Positions 53,387 to 63,640 are shown, numbered from the stretch's first letter. The stretch is 64,000 nt of DNA from an uncultured Aquimarina sp. (GCF_947492405.1 NZ_CANLMP010000001.1:806001-870000), one strand, 5' to 3'. Numbers and translations are program-made. Notes: generated by a model not told the origin, from the sequence alone.

Positions 53387-56300
53387 ATGATAAAGACAAA
53401 CTATTTTATTAATATGATGAAGGTTTTTATCCTTTTAATAAGTCTTTCATTGAGTGCTGCAGATATAACAGTACCTTTAGGTGGAAACATTCAGGATGCA
53501 CTCGATGATGTAGCCTCTAGCGGAGGAGGTGCTGTTACACTTGATTCTGGTACATTTACGATTACTTCTTCTCTTAAAATATCTAGTAACACAAAACTAC
53601 AAGGTTCAGGTATATACGGCACCACCATTAAGACGACTCAAAATATAAAGATGATTGTTCAATCTGGTTATGGATTAAAGAACATTACCATTCAGAATCT
53701 AACTTTGACTGGTACCAATGCATCTGACGGCGGAGGGATAGAAATTATCTCCTATGGCGCTGATCACGATACGGTAAAAATATCAAGTGTTCGTTGCTAC
53801 AACACAGGATGGGGAGTGCATATTAAAGGTGTTAAAAATGTTTTAGTAGAGAACTGTGATTTTAGCGAAAACGGAACAGCAGGTAAAGAAGGTTTTGCAC
53901 ATAATATGTATCTAAGGAGATGTTATGGTGCTATTGTTAGGAATTCTACATTTAACAACTCTACTTCTGCAAATGGAATTAATATTTCTTATAGTGAGGA
54001 TATTGAAATCTATAATTGTGAAATGTCAGGAAATTATTTTAGAGGAGTACGTGCTGCAGATACTGAAGGATATTTGGTACATGATTGTATTATCACTGAC
54101 AATGGTGATTTTGGATTAGGTGCAAATAGTGAAAACTTTACTACAAGAAATATAGACTGGAAAAATAACTGTGTAGCAAATAATGCAAAAGACGGTATTT
54201 ACGCTAAATCCGGAGCTACTGGAGAAATTTCAAATTGTAATTCTTATGGTAACGGAGATGATTATGACGTTACCGGTGCGGTTTCTCAGTCAAGCAATAT
54301 AAGTGATTCAAGTGAAACTTGTGAAAATCTTGTTGAACCACCGACATGTAGTAGTCACGATGCGTTTTCGCAAATTGAAGCAGAAGATTTTTGTGAGCAA
54401 TCAGGTATACAAACAGGAAGTACTAATTCTTTTGTTGGCTGGATAAATAATGGTGATTCGGTACAATATGAAAATGTTGATTTTGGTTCCGGAGCAAATT
54501 CTATAGAAATTTCTGCATCAAGTGGTACGTCAGGAGGAACTATTGAAGTAAGACAAGGAAGTGTTTCTGGAACTTTATTAGGAACCGTAGAAGTTACTAA
54601 TACCGGATCTTTTACATCTTGGAAAACCTTTACTGCAAGTATATCACAAGTAAGTGGAGCGCAGGATATTTATTTGGTATTTACTGGAGGAAGTGGGTAT
54701 TTATTAGATGTTGATTGGTTTAGGTTTTTAGAAGATACTACAGTGAATCCCTGTAGCTCACCTTTAGCAGCGATTACACCACCTTCTAATCTAATAGGTG
54801 GTATAAATTATGACTACTATGAAGGTTCCTGGAATTCTTTACCTAATTTCAGTTCACTTACTCCCGTTTCAAGTGGTATAGCATCATCTATCGATCTAAA
54901 CAATGCAACAAGTACAGACAATTTTGGACTACGTTTTAATGGGTATATTAATATTCCGAGTGATGGTGATTATACGTTTTACACAACTTCTGATGATGGT
55001 TCCTCACTTTGGGTTGATGGAATTAAGATAGTAGACAATGATGGGTTACACGCCGCACGTGAAGAATCTGGAATAATTTGTTTAGAAACTGGATATCACC
55101 AAATAGAAGTTCAATTTTTTGAAAAAACCGGAGGAAATGTATTGTCTGTAGCTTATGAAGGACCTGGAATAACAAAACAGAATATTTCAACCCTGTATGG
55201 AACCTCTGAATCTGAAGGGTGTTCAATTCCTTGGACCGATGACGACTTTACTATTTCTGATCAGATGGTAAACTACAGTTCTGGAGTCATTGATATTTCC
55301 TGTGCTTTTACAAGCATTGAAGTATCTATGGATATAGAAGGCATTGGATCTATGGAGGATGCAGATTATCTAAATATTTATTATTCTATAAACGATGGTT
55401 CTCCACAGATTATTTCTGAAAATGTCAATGCCTTTTCTCAAAAGACTGTTTCGGTTAATGGTATTACCGGCAATACAATTGAAATTATTATCAATGGTGC
55501 CACTAGCGTAGCTTCAGAAACGTATTATATTTCGAATATTAATATATCCGAAGGTACTTCAGATAAAATAGATCAAACAATTTCCTTCGGAACTTTACCA
55601 ATCAATCAGGTTGGAGATTCAGACTTTTCACCAGGTGCAACAGCTAGTTCTGGTCTATCAGTTTCATATACAAGTTCCAATACAAATGTGGCAACTATTG
55701 TAAACGGTAATATCCATATTGTTAGTGATGGAATTTCAACTATAACAGCTTCACAAGCTGGAAATAACACCTACAATGCTGCTCCAAATGTAACACGGAC
55801 ATTAACGGTAAATCCTATAGATAACAACAACACAATCACAATTCAGGAAAATACAATCGGATTCTGTTCTTATGATGGTTCAATTGACAACAATCATGGT
55901 GGACATACAGGAACGGGGTTTGTTAATACTGATAATGCATTAGGCAATGGTATAGATTGGAAATTAGACGGATTAGCTGGATCCTATACTATTACCTGGA
56001 GATATGCTAGCACAAGTAACAGATCAGGAAAATTAGTTGTTGACGGATCTACTGTAGCAAGCAATATTGCCTTTAATACTACAGGAAGTTGGACTAATTG
56101 GGAAACAGAATCAGTTACAGTAAACCTTTCTGACGGAGTAAAAGATGTACGTCTGGAGGCTACTAATAGTTCTGGACTTGGTAATATTGATTATATGGAA
56201 GTAACAGGACCTAATGTTTCTGCATTGGCTTGCACAACGATTGGTGGAGATTGTTCAGATTTCTTTGGAGGAATTTCAATTACTCAAACTAATCCAGGTT

Positions 56301-57154
56301 GTAGCAATAACAATGGTCAAATTATAGTCGATTTCGAAGATTCGGATGCGTATACACAAATTCAACTAAGTATTGATGGAGGAAACTCATACCCTATTAC
56401 TATTAATGACAATGCTGGTTCTTATAGCTTTACAGGTTTAAGTAATGCAGAATATCAAGTAGCCGCTAGATATGCAGGTGGAGATTGCGAATACAATATA
56501 GCTCACCTCATTTTAATAAAAGATTGTGGAGATATTCCTTTAAACCCAGGAGGAGTATCATGGCACGATAGTTATGAGGCCAATGGGTTTTGCTGGTGTA
56601 GTACTAATTTTGATCACAATTTAGGTAGTAAAAAGGTAATCGTTAATGGAACACAATATAGTGTAGTTGATATTTGTGATGAATTAGAAAAACATCCTTT
56701 ATTTAGATCAAGAAATAATGGAGATAACATCTATAATGATGTTCAATGTGGAAATGGACCTATAAATGATTCAAGCGATGAACCATTATGTCCTGGTAGA
56801 GTTGATATGGGAGTTGAAGGATGTTTATTAAGAGGTGTTCGTTGGGATATGGAATGGCTTGCGGGTAGAGATCGCTTTCAAGGAAATAACAAATCCCCTG
56901 AAGATATCATAAAGAAAGGTCCTTTGGTATATCCTAACCCTTTAAACAACTTTGATTTATTAAATGTAACTGTTTCAGGTGTAGGTACAGCTCGGGTAGA
57001 AGTTTATAACCTAGCTGGTTTACGGATACATTCAGAAAGTGTTAAAGGTGAATCAGCAGCTTTGGATTTACAACACTTGAATACTGGTGTTTACATCTTA
57101 AAAATTCTAGATAATAAAAAATCATATTTTAGCAAAATAAGTATTCAGAAGTAA
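53387..57154 (+). CDS. T9SS-exported beta-helix + CBM6 + PA14 multidomain protein
   Basis: A 1255-residue secreted protein with signal segment MMKVFILLISLSLSAA. Domains in order: right-handed parallel beta-helix (about 27-310; VLVENCDFSENG, AIVRNSTFNNS, IEIYNCEMSGN, YLVHDCIITDNG), lyase-like; CBM6-like (326-447); PA14 (about 470-605; YDYYEGSWNSLPNF, DNFGLRFNGYINIPSDGDYTFYTTSDDGSSLWVDG); an unknown beta domain (about 612-730); Ig-like (about 735-815); a CBM6/35-like module (about 820-930); a SprB-like beta module; a cysteine-rich domain (about 1053-1165); and a T9SS sorting domain (VYPNPLNNF). It is probably a surface or extracellular polysaccharide-degrading protein. The promoter carries the shared palindrome. 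Confidence 0.85.
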   Translation: MIKTNYFINMMKVFILLISLSLSAADITVPLGGNIQDALDDVASSGGGAVTLDSGTFTITSSLKISSNTKLQGSGIYGTTIKTTQNIKMIVQSGYGLKNITIQNLTLTGTNASDGGGIEIISYGADHDTVKISSVRCYNTGWGVHIKGVKNVLVENCDFSENGTAGKEGFAHNMYLRRCYGAIVRNSTFNNSTSANGINISYSEDIEIYNCEMSGNYFRGVRAADTEGYLVHDCIITDNGDFGLGANSENFTTRNIDWKNNCVANNAKDGIYAKSGATGEISNCNSYGNGDDYDVTGAVSQSSNISDSSETCENLVEPPTCSSHDAFSQIEAEDFCEQSGIQTGSTNSFVGWINNGDSVQYENVDFGSGANSIEISASSGTSGGTIEVRQGSVSGTLLGTVEVTNTGSFTSWKTFTASISQVSGAQDIYLVFTGGSGYLLDVDWFRFLEDTTVNPCSSPLAAITPPSNLIGGINYDYYEGSWNSLPNFSSLTPVSSGIASSIDLNNATSTDNFGLRFNGYINIPSDGDYTFYTTSDDGSSLWVDGIKIVDNDGLHAAREESGIICLETGYHQIEVQFFEKTGGNVLSVAYEGPGITKQNISTLYGTSESEGCSIPWTDDDFTISDQMVNYSSGVIDISCAFTSIEVSMDIEGIGSMEDADYLNIYYSINDGSPQIISENVNAFSQKTVSVNGITGNTIEIIINGATSVASETYYISNINISEGTSDKIDQTISFGTLPINQVGDSDFSPGATASSGLSVSYTSSNTNVATIVNGNIHIVSDGISTITASQAGNNTYNAAPNVTRTLTVNPIDNNNTITIQENTIGFCSYDGSIDNNHGGHTGTGFVNTDNALGNGIDWKLDGLAGSYTITWRYASTSNRSGKLVVDGSTVASNIAFNTTGSWTNWETESVTVNLSDGVKDVRLEATNSSGLGNIDYMEVTGPNVSALACTTIGGDCSDFFGGISITQTNPGCSNNNGQIIVDFEDSDAYTQIQLSIDGGNSYPITINDNAGSYSFTGLSNAEYQVAARYAGGDCEYNIAHLILIKDCGDIPLNPGGVSWHDSYEANGFCWCSTNFDHNLGSKKVIVNGTQYSVVDICDELEKHPLFRSRNNGDNIYNDVQCGNGPINDSSDEPLCPGRVDMGVEGCLLRGVRWDMEWLAGRDRFQGNNKSPEDIIKKGPLVYPNPLNNFDLLNVTVSGVGTARVEVYNLAGLRIHSESVKGESAALDLQHLNTGVYILKILDNKKSYFSKISIQK

Positions 57155-57198
57155 TTGTTTGAATACTTAACTAAAGTTAGATAAAAAAGAAATCCTTA

Positions 57199-57238
57199 AA
57201 ATAAGTAAGCCTTTCAAAAATGAAAGGCTTACTTATTT
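57199..57238. terminator. Bidirectional terminator between convergent genes
   Basis: An 18-bp perfect stem with core ATAAGTAAGCCTTTCA and a 4-nt loop, lying between the T9SS beta-helix gene (plus) and the ABC permease gene (minus). A-T tails on both sides make it usable in both directions. Confidence 0.88.
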
Positions 57239-57272
57239 AATCATAAAACATTCGATTATCTTGACAAACAAT

Positions 57273-60200
57273 TCATTCTACTTTTTCAAATAAATCGGTA
57301 ATTATATATTGTTGATCTTTTGGTGTTACTCTAATAAAATATGATAGTAAATCCTTGGTCGTGGCATATCTACTTGATAAATTTTTAAGTTTACCTTTTT
57401 GGCCATGCCAATCCTCTATAAAAGCTTGTAATGCTTTATTAACTTGATCCTCTCCTATTCTTTCTTGCAATGTATACATTGCTAAGGCTCCTTTATTATA
57501 ATAAATATAATCTTGATTTTCTACTAAAGCCAATGAAGGTTCTTCGATTTTAGATTTCTTTCGTTTCTTATTATAAGTTTCTTTTTGAAATTCTAAAAAC
57601 CGCTGTATTTTTTCTTCATGATAATTATTTTTCAACACCATCATAGCTGCATATTGAGATAAGGTTTCTAAAATCATATGACGCCCTTGTACGTTTGCTG
57701 CTTCTATTTGCATACCAAACCATTGATGCGCTACTTCATGTGCAGTTACATAAAATGCCATGTCCACATCACTTTCATCATCGATATCCAATACAAATCC
57801 TATTGCTTCAGAAAAAGGAATCGCATTAGGAAATGATTGAGCAAATGTAGCATACCTAGGAAATTCCATAATACGCAATTGCTCATATTGATAAGGGCTA
57901 AAGTTAGTACTGTAATAGCTTAAAGAAGCTTTCATAGAAGCCATCATCCTATCTAAATTATATGTGTGAGTATTGTGATAATATATTTCCAAGGAAACAG
58001 GTTCCACTAAACTATCTAATGGTGATTTCCAAAAATCCTTTTTAATTTCATAATCCGCAGAAACTATCGAATAAAAATTTATCATAGATTGATCCATCTT
58101 ATAATGAAAATAATTTCGATTATTCTCGTTCCATTGTTTGATTAGAACTCCCGATGTAATTGCGGTTTGTTTATTGTCTGTACCGATAATCGCTTCAAAA
58201 TGAATTCCATCAGAATCACCACCCGAAATAGCATTTTTTAATTCTAAAACATGATCTCTTTTAGCTTTATTCGATCTACGTTTTAGTCCATATTCCTTGC
58301 GGATATCCTTATCGCGAAGTTCATATTTTCTATTATAACCAATAGTTGGAAACTCTTGATTATTGTAAAAAGTACCATTGTGTATTATTTCGGTATTCGT
58401 ATCTTGATCATCAAAGCCCTTAGAAAAAAAACTTTGTTTAAACTTCATTTTGATAGAATCTCCAGGTGCTAATGTTTTAGATAATGAATAGATCGTATAA
58501 TCAAACTGATTATATGCTGTGTTTATCGATGCGCCTCCAACAAAAACTATAGAATCTAGTTGCACATGTGATGCTATTTTTTTCTGAATATGGATATCAT
58601 TAATGGGTTGATCTAAAGTGTTCTTTAGGATATAGTATCCGTTAACAGAGTATCCTCTAATTTTTGGATATAATTCCACATTTAAATTCACACTTGTAAT
58701 TTTAGGTTGTGGTAGATATTCAAAATGTTTCAAGGTTTTTTCATAATTGGCCCTAAATACACTTTGTTCAGAGTTTGTCCAATACTCATTAAGTATATTC
58801 GTATTATAAAAAATATAACTTCCTATTAGTATAAATATAAAACTTGCAGAAATAGTAAGTTGTATCATCTGTTTTGTAAAGCGATATCTAAAGGCTTTAA
58901 AACGCTTTATTAAGTTGGTTTCTGATCCACGTACGGAGATTCCTGCACTTAGTATCAATAATAAAACTCCAAATATGAACCAATAGGTTTTAATCCATAA
59001 ATAAGGTTTCAAAAAATGACCATAACCATTCATACTTGAATAAGTACCTAATGTTTTACCTCCAAATTTGTACAAGCTATGCTGAAATCCAAAAAGTTCT
59101 GAACTAATATTTACAATAAAGAATAATAACAGAAATAGGATTCCAACAAACTTATTATTACTAATAATCTGAAAGAAAAATGCAGCAATTGTGTATAGCA
59201 TTAAAAATGGCAGTATTTCTATAAAGAATCCAAAGAAATAAACTTTCAGATCAAACTGATAATAACCATGAGCTACTTGAAATAGTATCCCTGTTATTAT
59301 CAAACTAAACATTAACACAATATAAATACCAGTAAGTGCAGTAAACTTACTGAAAAGTGTGGTAAATTCTGAAATTGGTGTTGCATCATATATCAAGTTG
59401 ATTTTTTTATCACGTTCTTTCCAAACAAGTTCACCAGAATAAAAAACAAGAATGATGATAAAGAAGTACAGAGACATTTCTTGTAATTCCTCTACAATAA
59501 AATAAGTTGCAGGATAGCTATCTACATCATATACTGTTCCCAAGTTTACCGAATTGATTAAGATGATGATTATTCCGCAAATGGCAATCGCCCAAAATGA
59601 CGTCTCTTTGAGTAAGGATCTTGTATAAAACTTAGATAGCTCTAATAATTGAATACAGTATGTTCTAAACGTATAATGGATATTAACTTTTGGAATAATA
59701 TGTTCAGTTATTATAGAATTTTCTTCGAGTTTAACCTCCTTTTTCTTTTTACTATTTGAAATTTTAGAAACAAGACTAAAACTAAATTTACGATACCCTA
59801 TTATTAAAGTAACGATGCCTATCGCGATCCAAAACAACTTGTTATGAAGCATAACTCCATTAAATGATATCCCTAAAGAATTACGCTCTATAATCGACCA
59901 ATTCTTTGCTATGTTCGTCAATGTAGTTAGTGAAAAAGGATCTAAAATTGCTTGTAAATGTTCATTTTCGATCGCTTTGGTAAGTAAAAAAACAACAAAT
60001 AAGAATATGCCCTGTGTATAGACCACTAATAATTTTCTACTCAACATTCCTGCGATAAAAAACAAACAGGCGCCAAAAAACAATATAGGCACTACAATTA
60101 CTAGGAAGGATTGCAAATAGGTAATTGGTTTAAATGGTAACAGATCTTGACGCCAAGGCATAAATTCACCTACCATCATTCCTAATAATACGGCACTAAA

Positions 60201-60542
60201 GATGAAAAGCAATACAGTAAAAGATCCTAAAAAGCGCCCTACTAAATAATCTTGCTTCTTAATGGGATTAACAAATAGTAATGATTCCATATTGTACTGA
60301 AAATCTCGGAGAATAGGAACCCCCATAATCATTGAGGCCATAATCATAAAAATGCCTGTGATTGCACCCATTGTTTTGGCAACAACTAAGGGTGCATTTT
60401 CTTTCATTAATCCTAATTCCACTCCTTGAAAAATAAAATCCACACCTACTGTAGAAAACAGAAATAGGAATATAAAAAACACATATGTTTCTGGACGTTT
60501 AGCTCTATACCTAAGTTCGAACTTGAATATTTCGTACCACAT
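57273..60542 (-). CDS. ABC-2-type permease fused to M1-family metallopeptidase
   Basis: A 1089-residue protein. Residues 1-570 form a multi-helix ABC-2 permease region (two sets of about six helices; TMGAITGIFMIMASMIMGVPIL, LIYDATPISEF between them). Residues about 640-1089 are an extracytoplasmic M1 aminopeptidase-like domain with the zinc motif H935-E-V-A-H939 and a downstream glutamate (ILETLSQY, E959). The gene for the matching ATPase ends 5 bp upstream on the same strand. Together they may couple transport to peptide or lipopeptide processing. The order is conserved in many Bacteroidetes, but substrates are not known. Confidence 0.9.
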   Translation of the reverse strand: MWYEIFKFELRYRAKRPETYVFFIFLFLFSTVGVDFIFQGVELGLMKENAPLVVAKTMGAITGIFMIMASMIMGVPILRDFQYNMESLLFVNPIKKQDYLVGRFLGSFTVLLFIFSAVLLGMMVGEFMPWRQDLLPFKPITYLQSFLVIVVPILFFGACLFFIAGMLSRKLLVVYTQGIFLFVVFLLTKAIENEHLQAILDPFSLTTLTNIAKNWSIIERNSLGISFNGVMLHNKLFWIAIGIVTLIIGYRKFSFSLVSKISNSKKKKEVKLEENSIITEHIIPKVNIHYTFRTYCIQLLELSKFYTRSLLKETSFWAIAICGIIIILINSVNLGTVYDVDSYPATYFIVEELQEMSLYFFIIILVFYSGELVWKERDKKINLIYDATPISEFTTLFSKFTALTGIYIVLMFSLIITGILFQVAHGYYQFDLKVYFFGFFIEILPFLMLYTIAAFFFQIISNNKFVGILFLLLFFIVNISSELFGFQHSLYKFGGKTLGTYSSMNGYGHFLKPYLWIKTYWFIFGVLLLILSAGISVRGSETNLIKRFKAFRYRFTKQMIQLTISASFIFILIGSYIFYNTNILNEYWTNSEQSVFRANYEKTLKHFEYLPQPKITSVNLNVELYPKIRGYSVNGYYILKNTLDQPINDIHIQKKIASHVQLDSIVFVGGASINTAYNQFDYTIYSLSKTLAPGDSIKMKFKQSFFSKGFDDQDTNTEIIHNGTFYNNQEFPTIGYNRKYELRDKDIRKEYGLKRRSNKAKRDHVLELKNAISGGDSDGIHFEAIIGTDNKQTAITSGVLIKQWNENNRNYFHYKMDQSMINFYSIVSADYEIKKDFWKSPLDSLVEPVSLEIYYHNTHTYNLDRMMASMKASLSYYSTNFSPYQYEQLRIMEFPRYATFAQSFPNAIPFSEAIGFVLDIDDESDVDMAFYVTAHEVAHQWFGMQIEAANVQGRHMILETLSQYAAMMVLKNNYHEEKIQRFLEFQKETYNKKRKKSKIEEPSLALVENQDYIYYNKGALAMYTLQERIGEDQVNKALQAFIEDWHGQKGKLKNLSSRYATTKDLLSYFIRVTPKDQQYIITDLFEKVE

Positions 60543-60547
60543 AATTT

Positions 60548-61420
60548 TTAGTTTTTATTATTGATTTGTGAAAAATAGACGTCTTCTAACCTAGTATTTA
60601 TAGGAATAAAACCATTTTTGGGGTGATGATTACTTAGTATACTGATAGTAGGTTTTCCTAAAAACAGTTTCTCGTTGATAACTTCATATTCTTTTTTATA
60701 AGTATCTAATTCATTTTTATGAATCGTTTTTTGATATACCTTCCCTTCTGTACTATTAATAAGATCCAAAGGGTTTCCTTTTAATACAACCTTACCTTTA
60801 TTAATAATCGCCATATTGGTGCATAACTCTTTAACATCATCTACAATATGTGTCGATAAAATAACAATCGTATTTTCTCCAATTTCACTTAATAGGTTAT
60901 AGAAACGATTACGTTCTGCAGGATCTAATCCAGCGGTTGGTTCATCAACTATTAATAACTTAGGATTGTTAAGTAAGGCCTGTGCAATTCCAAAACGCTG
61001 TTTCATTCCTCCAGAATAACCGCCTAAGTTTTGTTTTCTAACATCATATAAGTTTGTTTTATGAAGTAGCCCTTTTACCACTTCTTTTCGTTGATTTTTA
61101 TTAGTGATTCCTTTTAAAAATGCTAAATGGTTAAGTAATGCATAAGCGGATATTTTAGGATATGTACCAAATTGTTGTGGTAAATAACCCAATATCTTTC
61201 TAACTTCATTTTTTTGTTTTAAAACATCTATATTCCCCAGTGTTATTGTACCTGTATCGGCTTCTTGTAGGGTAGAAATAATACGCATTAACGTTGATTT
61301 ACCAGCACCATTAGGTCCCAGTAACCCAAACATGCCTTTTGGAATGTTTAGCGTAACATCTTGTAGTGCTTTTACATCATTTCTATAAGTCTTTGATAAG
61401 TTATTGATGGTTAGTTCCAT
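60548..61420 (-). CDS. ABC transporter ATP-binding protein
   Basis: The ATG at 61420 (MELTINNLSKTYRN) is chosen because a perfect -7 box (TATGTTTG, 61461-61454) lies just upstream and would fall inside the longer frame from 61480. The 290-residue ATPase has Walker A GPNGAGKST, Q-loop YLPQQFGTYP, signature YSGGMKQR, Walker B LLIVDEPTAGLDP and the H-loop STHIVDD. It pairs with the permease/M1 peptidase encoded 5 bp downstream. It is divergent from the LytS/LytTR pair. Confidence 0.93.
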   Translation of the reverse strand: MELTINNLSKTYRNDVKALQDVTLNIPKGMFGLLGPNGAGKSTLMRIISTLQEADTGTITLGNIDVLKQKNEVRKILGYLPQQFGTYPKISAYALLNHLAFLKGITNKNQRKEVVKGLLHKTNLYDVRKQNLGGYSGGMKQRFGIAQALLNNPKLLIVDEPTAGLDPAERNRFYNLLSEIGENTIVILSTHIVDDVKELCTNMAIINKGKVVLKGNPLDLINSTEGKVYQKTIHKNELDTYKKEYEVINEKLFLGKPTISILSNHHPKNGFIPINTRLEDVYFSQINNKN

Positions 61421-61453
61421 ACTGTTCGTTTTTTGATTAATATTTGTTTTCAT

Positions 61454-61480
61454 CAAACATATAGACAAGATTAAAATCAA
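61454..61480 (-). promoter_or_regulatory. Promoter of the ABC operon
   Basis: On the minus strand: TTG (61480-61478), a 16-nt spacer and a perfect -7 box TATGTTTG (61461-61454). The spacer is shorter than the usual 19, so the -33 element is tentative, but the -7 match is exact. Confidence 0.5.
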
Positions 61481-61634
61481 CTAAATAATAGTGACCAACT
61501 TGATTCAAATAGATGCACAAATAAGAGCTATAAATAGTAAGTGGATTCGTCCCTGATTTAATACGGTTCATATAGAGATAAACCGTGTATATCAACTTCT
61601 TTGGTGGATACCATTTATTTAAGTAATATTGGGT

Positions 61635-62837
61635 ATGATGTTACAAAATAATAGATATAATAGAGTTTTTATTACACTAAGTCTCTTTGTGTTTTCGTTA
61701 ATAAGTGGTTTATTTTTAATAACGTTAGACATAAGGTTTACTGGGGTTCTATTAACATTTGCCGCTATAGTTACCATTGGCTATTTACTATTATATTGGT
61801 TTCTTTCCAGAAAAAGTTATACACCCAGTTCACTAGCCTGGATACGCAATGAAATCTTAGCGGTTTCGATAGTATTAGGAATAGTATATTTAATTGGAGC
61901 ATTAGAGTCAGATCCGACTCATGGGGTTTTAAGTATACTATTCTGGATTTCATTTATTTCGACATTGATTTTCTTATATATACAATATCGTATTAAAGAA
62001 AATAAAGGTAATCGTGTGGGAAATTGGAGCTTTTTTACCATCGCATTTTGGTCTTTAATGGTTAATATTACCGTTGTACTATTATTTGTTATTTTTTACA
62101 CATTCGAGAAAAAAGCAACTGAAAAAGGAACATTAGTGATATTAGAAGAAGAAGATTTATTAATGGATCTTCTGATACCAGTAATATTTTTAATGGTATT
62201 GGTGTTTATATTGAATTGGCTTATCAGACAGGTCAAATCTATAATCCGGCTTAAAAACGAAAAAACTAAAACCGAACTACTACACTTAAAAAGCCAGGTA
62301 AATCCACATTTCTTTTTTAATACCTTAAATAACCTGTACGGATTAGTAGAAGAAGATCCGAAAAAAGCGCAAGAATTGATATTAAAATTATCTGATATGA
62401 TGAGATATAGTATTTATGAAGGAGAACACGATTTTGTGAATATTGACAAAGAAATTGAATATCTCAGCAATTATATAGAGCTGCATAAGATGCGTTATCA
62501 TAAAAAAACTGATGTACAATTTGATTATAATATTGAAAATAAAGAAACCAAAGTAATGCCTTTATTATTTATAATATTACTGGAAAACGCATTTAAACAC
62601 GGTTTAGAAAATCTAAGGAAAAATGCGTATGTTAGAGTTAATCTAACTTCAACAAAAGAGGAAATATATTTTACTGTAGAAAACAATTTTGATCCCACAG
62701 AGCCTACAGAAAAACCTGGTATTGGACTCAAAAATCTAAGAAGAAGACTTGAGCTAGTGTATCACAAAAAACACTCTTTATCTTTTTCAACAACAGAAGA
62801 TGTGTATAAAGTACAATTAAGACTGAAACTAGTATGA
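61635..62837 (+). CDS. LytS-type membrane sensor histidine kinase
   Basis: The ATG at 61635 is chosen; the frame opens at a TTG 6 bp earlier. The 400-residue kinase has about six hydrophobic segments in residues 8-200 with almost no extracytoplasmic domain. Then come the His_kinase motif LKSQVNPHFFFNTLNNLYGLV and HATPase boxes (LLENAFKHGL, GIGLKNLRRRL), all intact. It overlaps the LytTR regulator start by 4 bp. It is divergent from the ABC/M1 operon, which it may control. Confidence 0.93.
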   Translation: MMLQNNRYNRVFITLSLFVFSLISGLFLITLDIRFTGVLLTFAAIVTIGYLLLYWFLSRKSYTPSSLAWIRNEILAVSIVLGIVYLIGALESDPTHGVLSILFWISFISTLIFLYIQYRIKENKGNRVGNWSFFTIAFWSLMVNITVVLLFVIFYTFEKKATEKGTLVILEEEDLLMDLLIPVIFLMVLVFILNWLIRQVKSIIRLKNEKTKTELLHLKSQVNPHFFFNTLNNLYGLVEEDPKKAQELILKLSDMMRYSIYEGEHDFVNIDKEIEYLSNYIELHKMRYHKKTDVQFDYNIENKETKVMPLLFIILLENAFKHGLENLRKNAYVRVNLTSTKEEIYFTVENNFDPTEPTEKPGIGLKNLRRRLELVYHKKHSLSFSTTEDVYKVQLRLKLV

Positions 62838-63532
62838 TTAAATATATAATCGTAGATGATGAGCATATAGCGCACGGTATTATTAAACGCTATTGTGATG
62901 TATTGCCAAATATGAAATTAATGAAAGATTGTTATGACGCACTGGAAGCTTTTGAATATTTAAGTACTAATGAAGTAGATTTAATTTTCCTTGATATTAA
63001 CATGCCAAAACTTAAAGGTTTTGATTTTTTAAAAACCCTCTCTTCTCCTCCCAAAGTTATTGTCACAACTGCTTATTCTGAATATGCAGTTGAAGGATAT
63101 GAACTTAATATAACAGACTATTTGTTGAAACCCTTTAGCTTTGAACGTTTCCTAAAAGCAGTAAATAAAGCGGTAACTTCTACATCAAAAGCAACTCCTT
63201 CACCTACAACACCTAAAGAAAGAGAAGAACGAAGTGTTTTTCTAAAAAGTAACAAGAAGTATACTCAGGTTCCGCTAGGTGATATTCAATATTTAGAATC
63301 TGCAGGAAACTATGCAAAAGTGGTTACGATCCATGAAACCATTACCGTAAGAGAAAAAATAACCGATTTATTAGAAACACTGGCCAGTGATGATTTCTTG
63401 CAGGTACACAAATCTTTTGCCGTAGCCAAAAAACATATAAAAAGTATTGAAGGAAATAGAATATTAATAGCGGATCATGTGGTCCCTATCGGAACAATGT
63501 ATAAAACCAATGTCACCCAATTACTGAGGTAA
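62834..63532 (+). CDS. LytTR-family response regulator
   Basis: A 232-residue regulator with receiver domain (VDDEH, phospho-acceptor aspartate in LIFLDINMPKLKGF, conserved lysine in YLLKPF) and LytTR DNA-binding domain (VFLKSNKKYTQVPLGDIQYLESAGNYAKV, VHKSFAV). It is translationally coupled to the kinase (ATGA overlap). It is the same length as the regulator at 19.7 kb but clearly different in sequence. The probable target is the adjacent ABC operon; I found no convincing direct repeat in the 61.5-kb gap. Confidence 0.93.
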   Translation: MIKYIIVDDEHIAHGIIKRYCDVLPNMKLMKDCYDALEAFEYLSTNEVDLIFLDINMPKLKGFDFLKTLSSPPKVIVTTAYSEYAVEGYELNITDYLLKPFSFERFLKAVNKAVTSTSKATPSPTTPKEREERSVFLKSNKKYTQVPLGDIQYLESAGNYAKVVTIHETITVREKITDLLETLASDDFLQVHKSFAVAKKHIKSIEGNRILIADHVVPIGTMYKTNVTQLLR

Positions 63533-63579
63533 TACCCAAGAATAATCTCATTTAAGCTTTATATGATATAAAATAATGA

Positions 63580-63622
63580 ATCCCAAAACCCGATAAGTTT
63601 TATATCCTATCGATTTTGGGAT
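63580..63622. terminator. Terminator-like hairpin between convergent genes
   Basis: The arms TCCCAAAACCCGATA and TATCGATTTTGGGA form an imperfect stem with a 12-nt loop, between the LytTR regulator (plus) and the barrel gene (minus). Confidence 0.65.
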
Positions 63623-63640
63623 AAATAAGAATGTACTAAT

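Noticed and set aside
61481..61628. Search for a LytTR direct repeat between the ABC operon and the second LytS gene
   Set aside because: Only a 6-mer (CAACTT) repeats, about 98 bp apart, and a weak ACGGTT/AACCGT palindrome is present; neither is beyond chance in AT-rich DNA.
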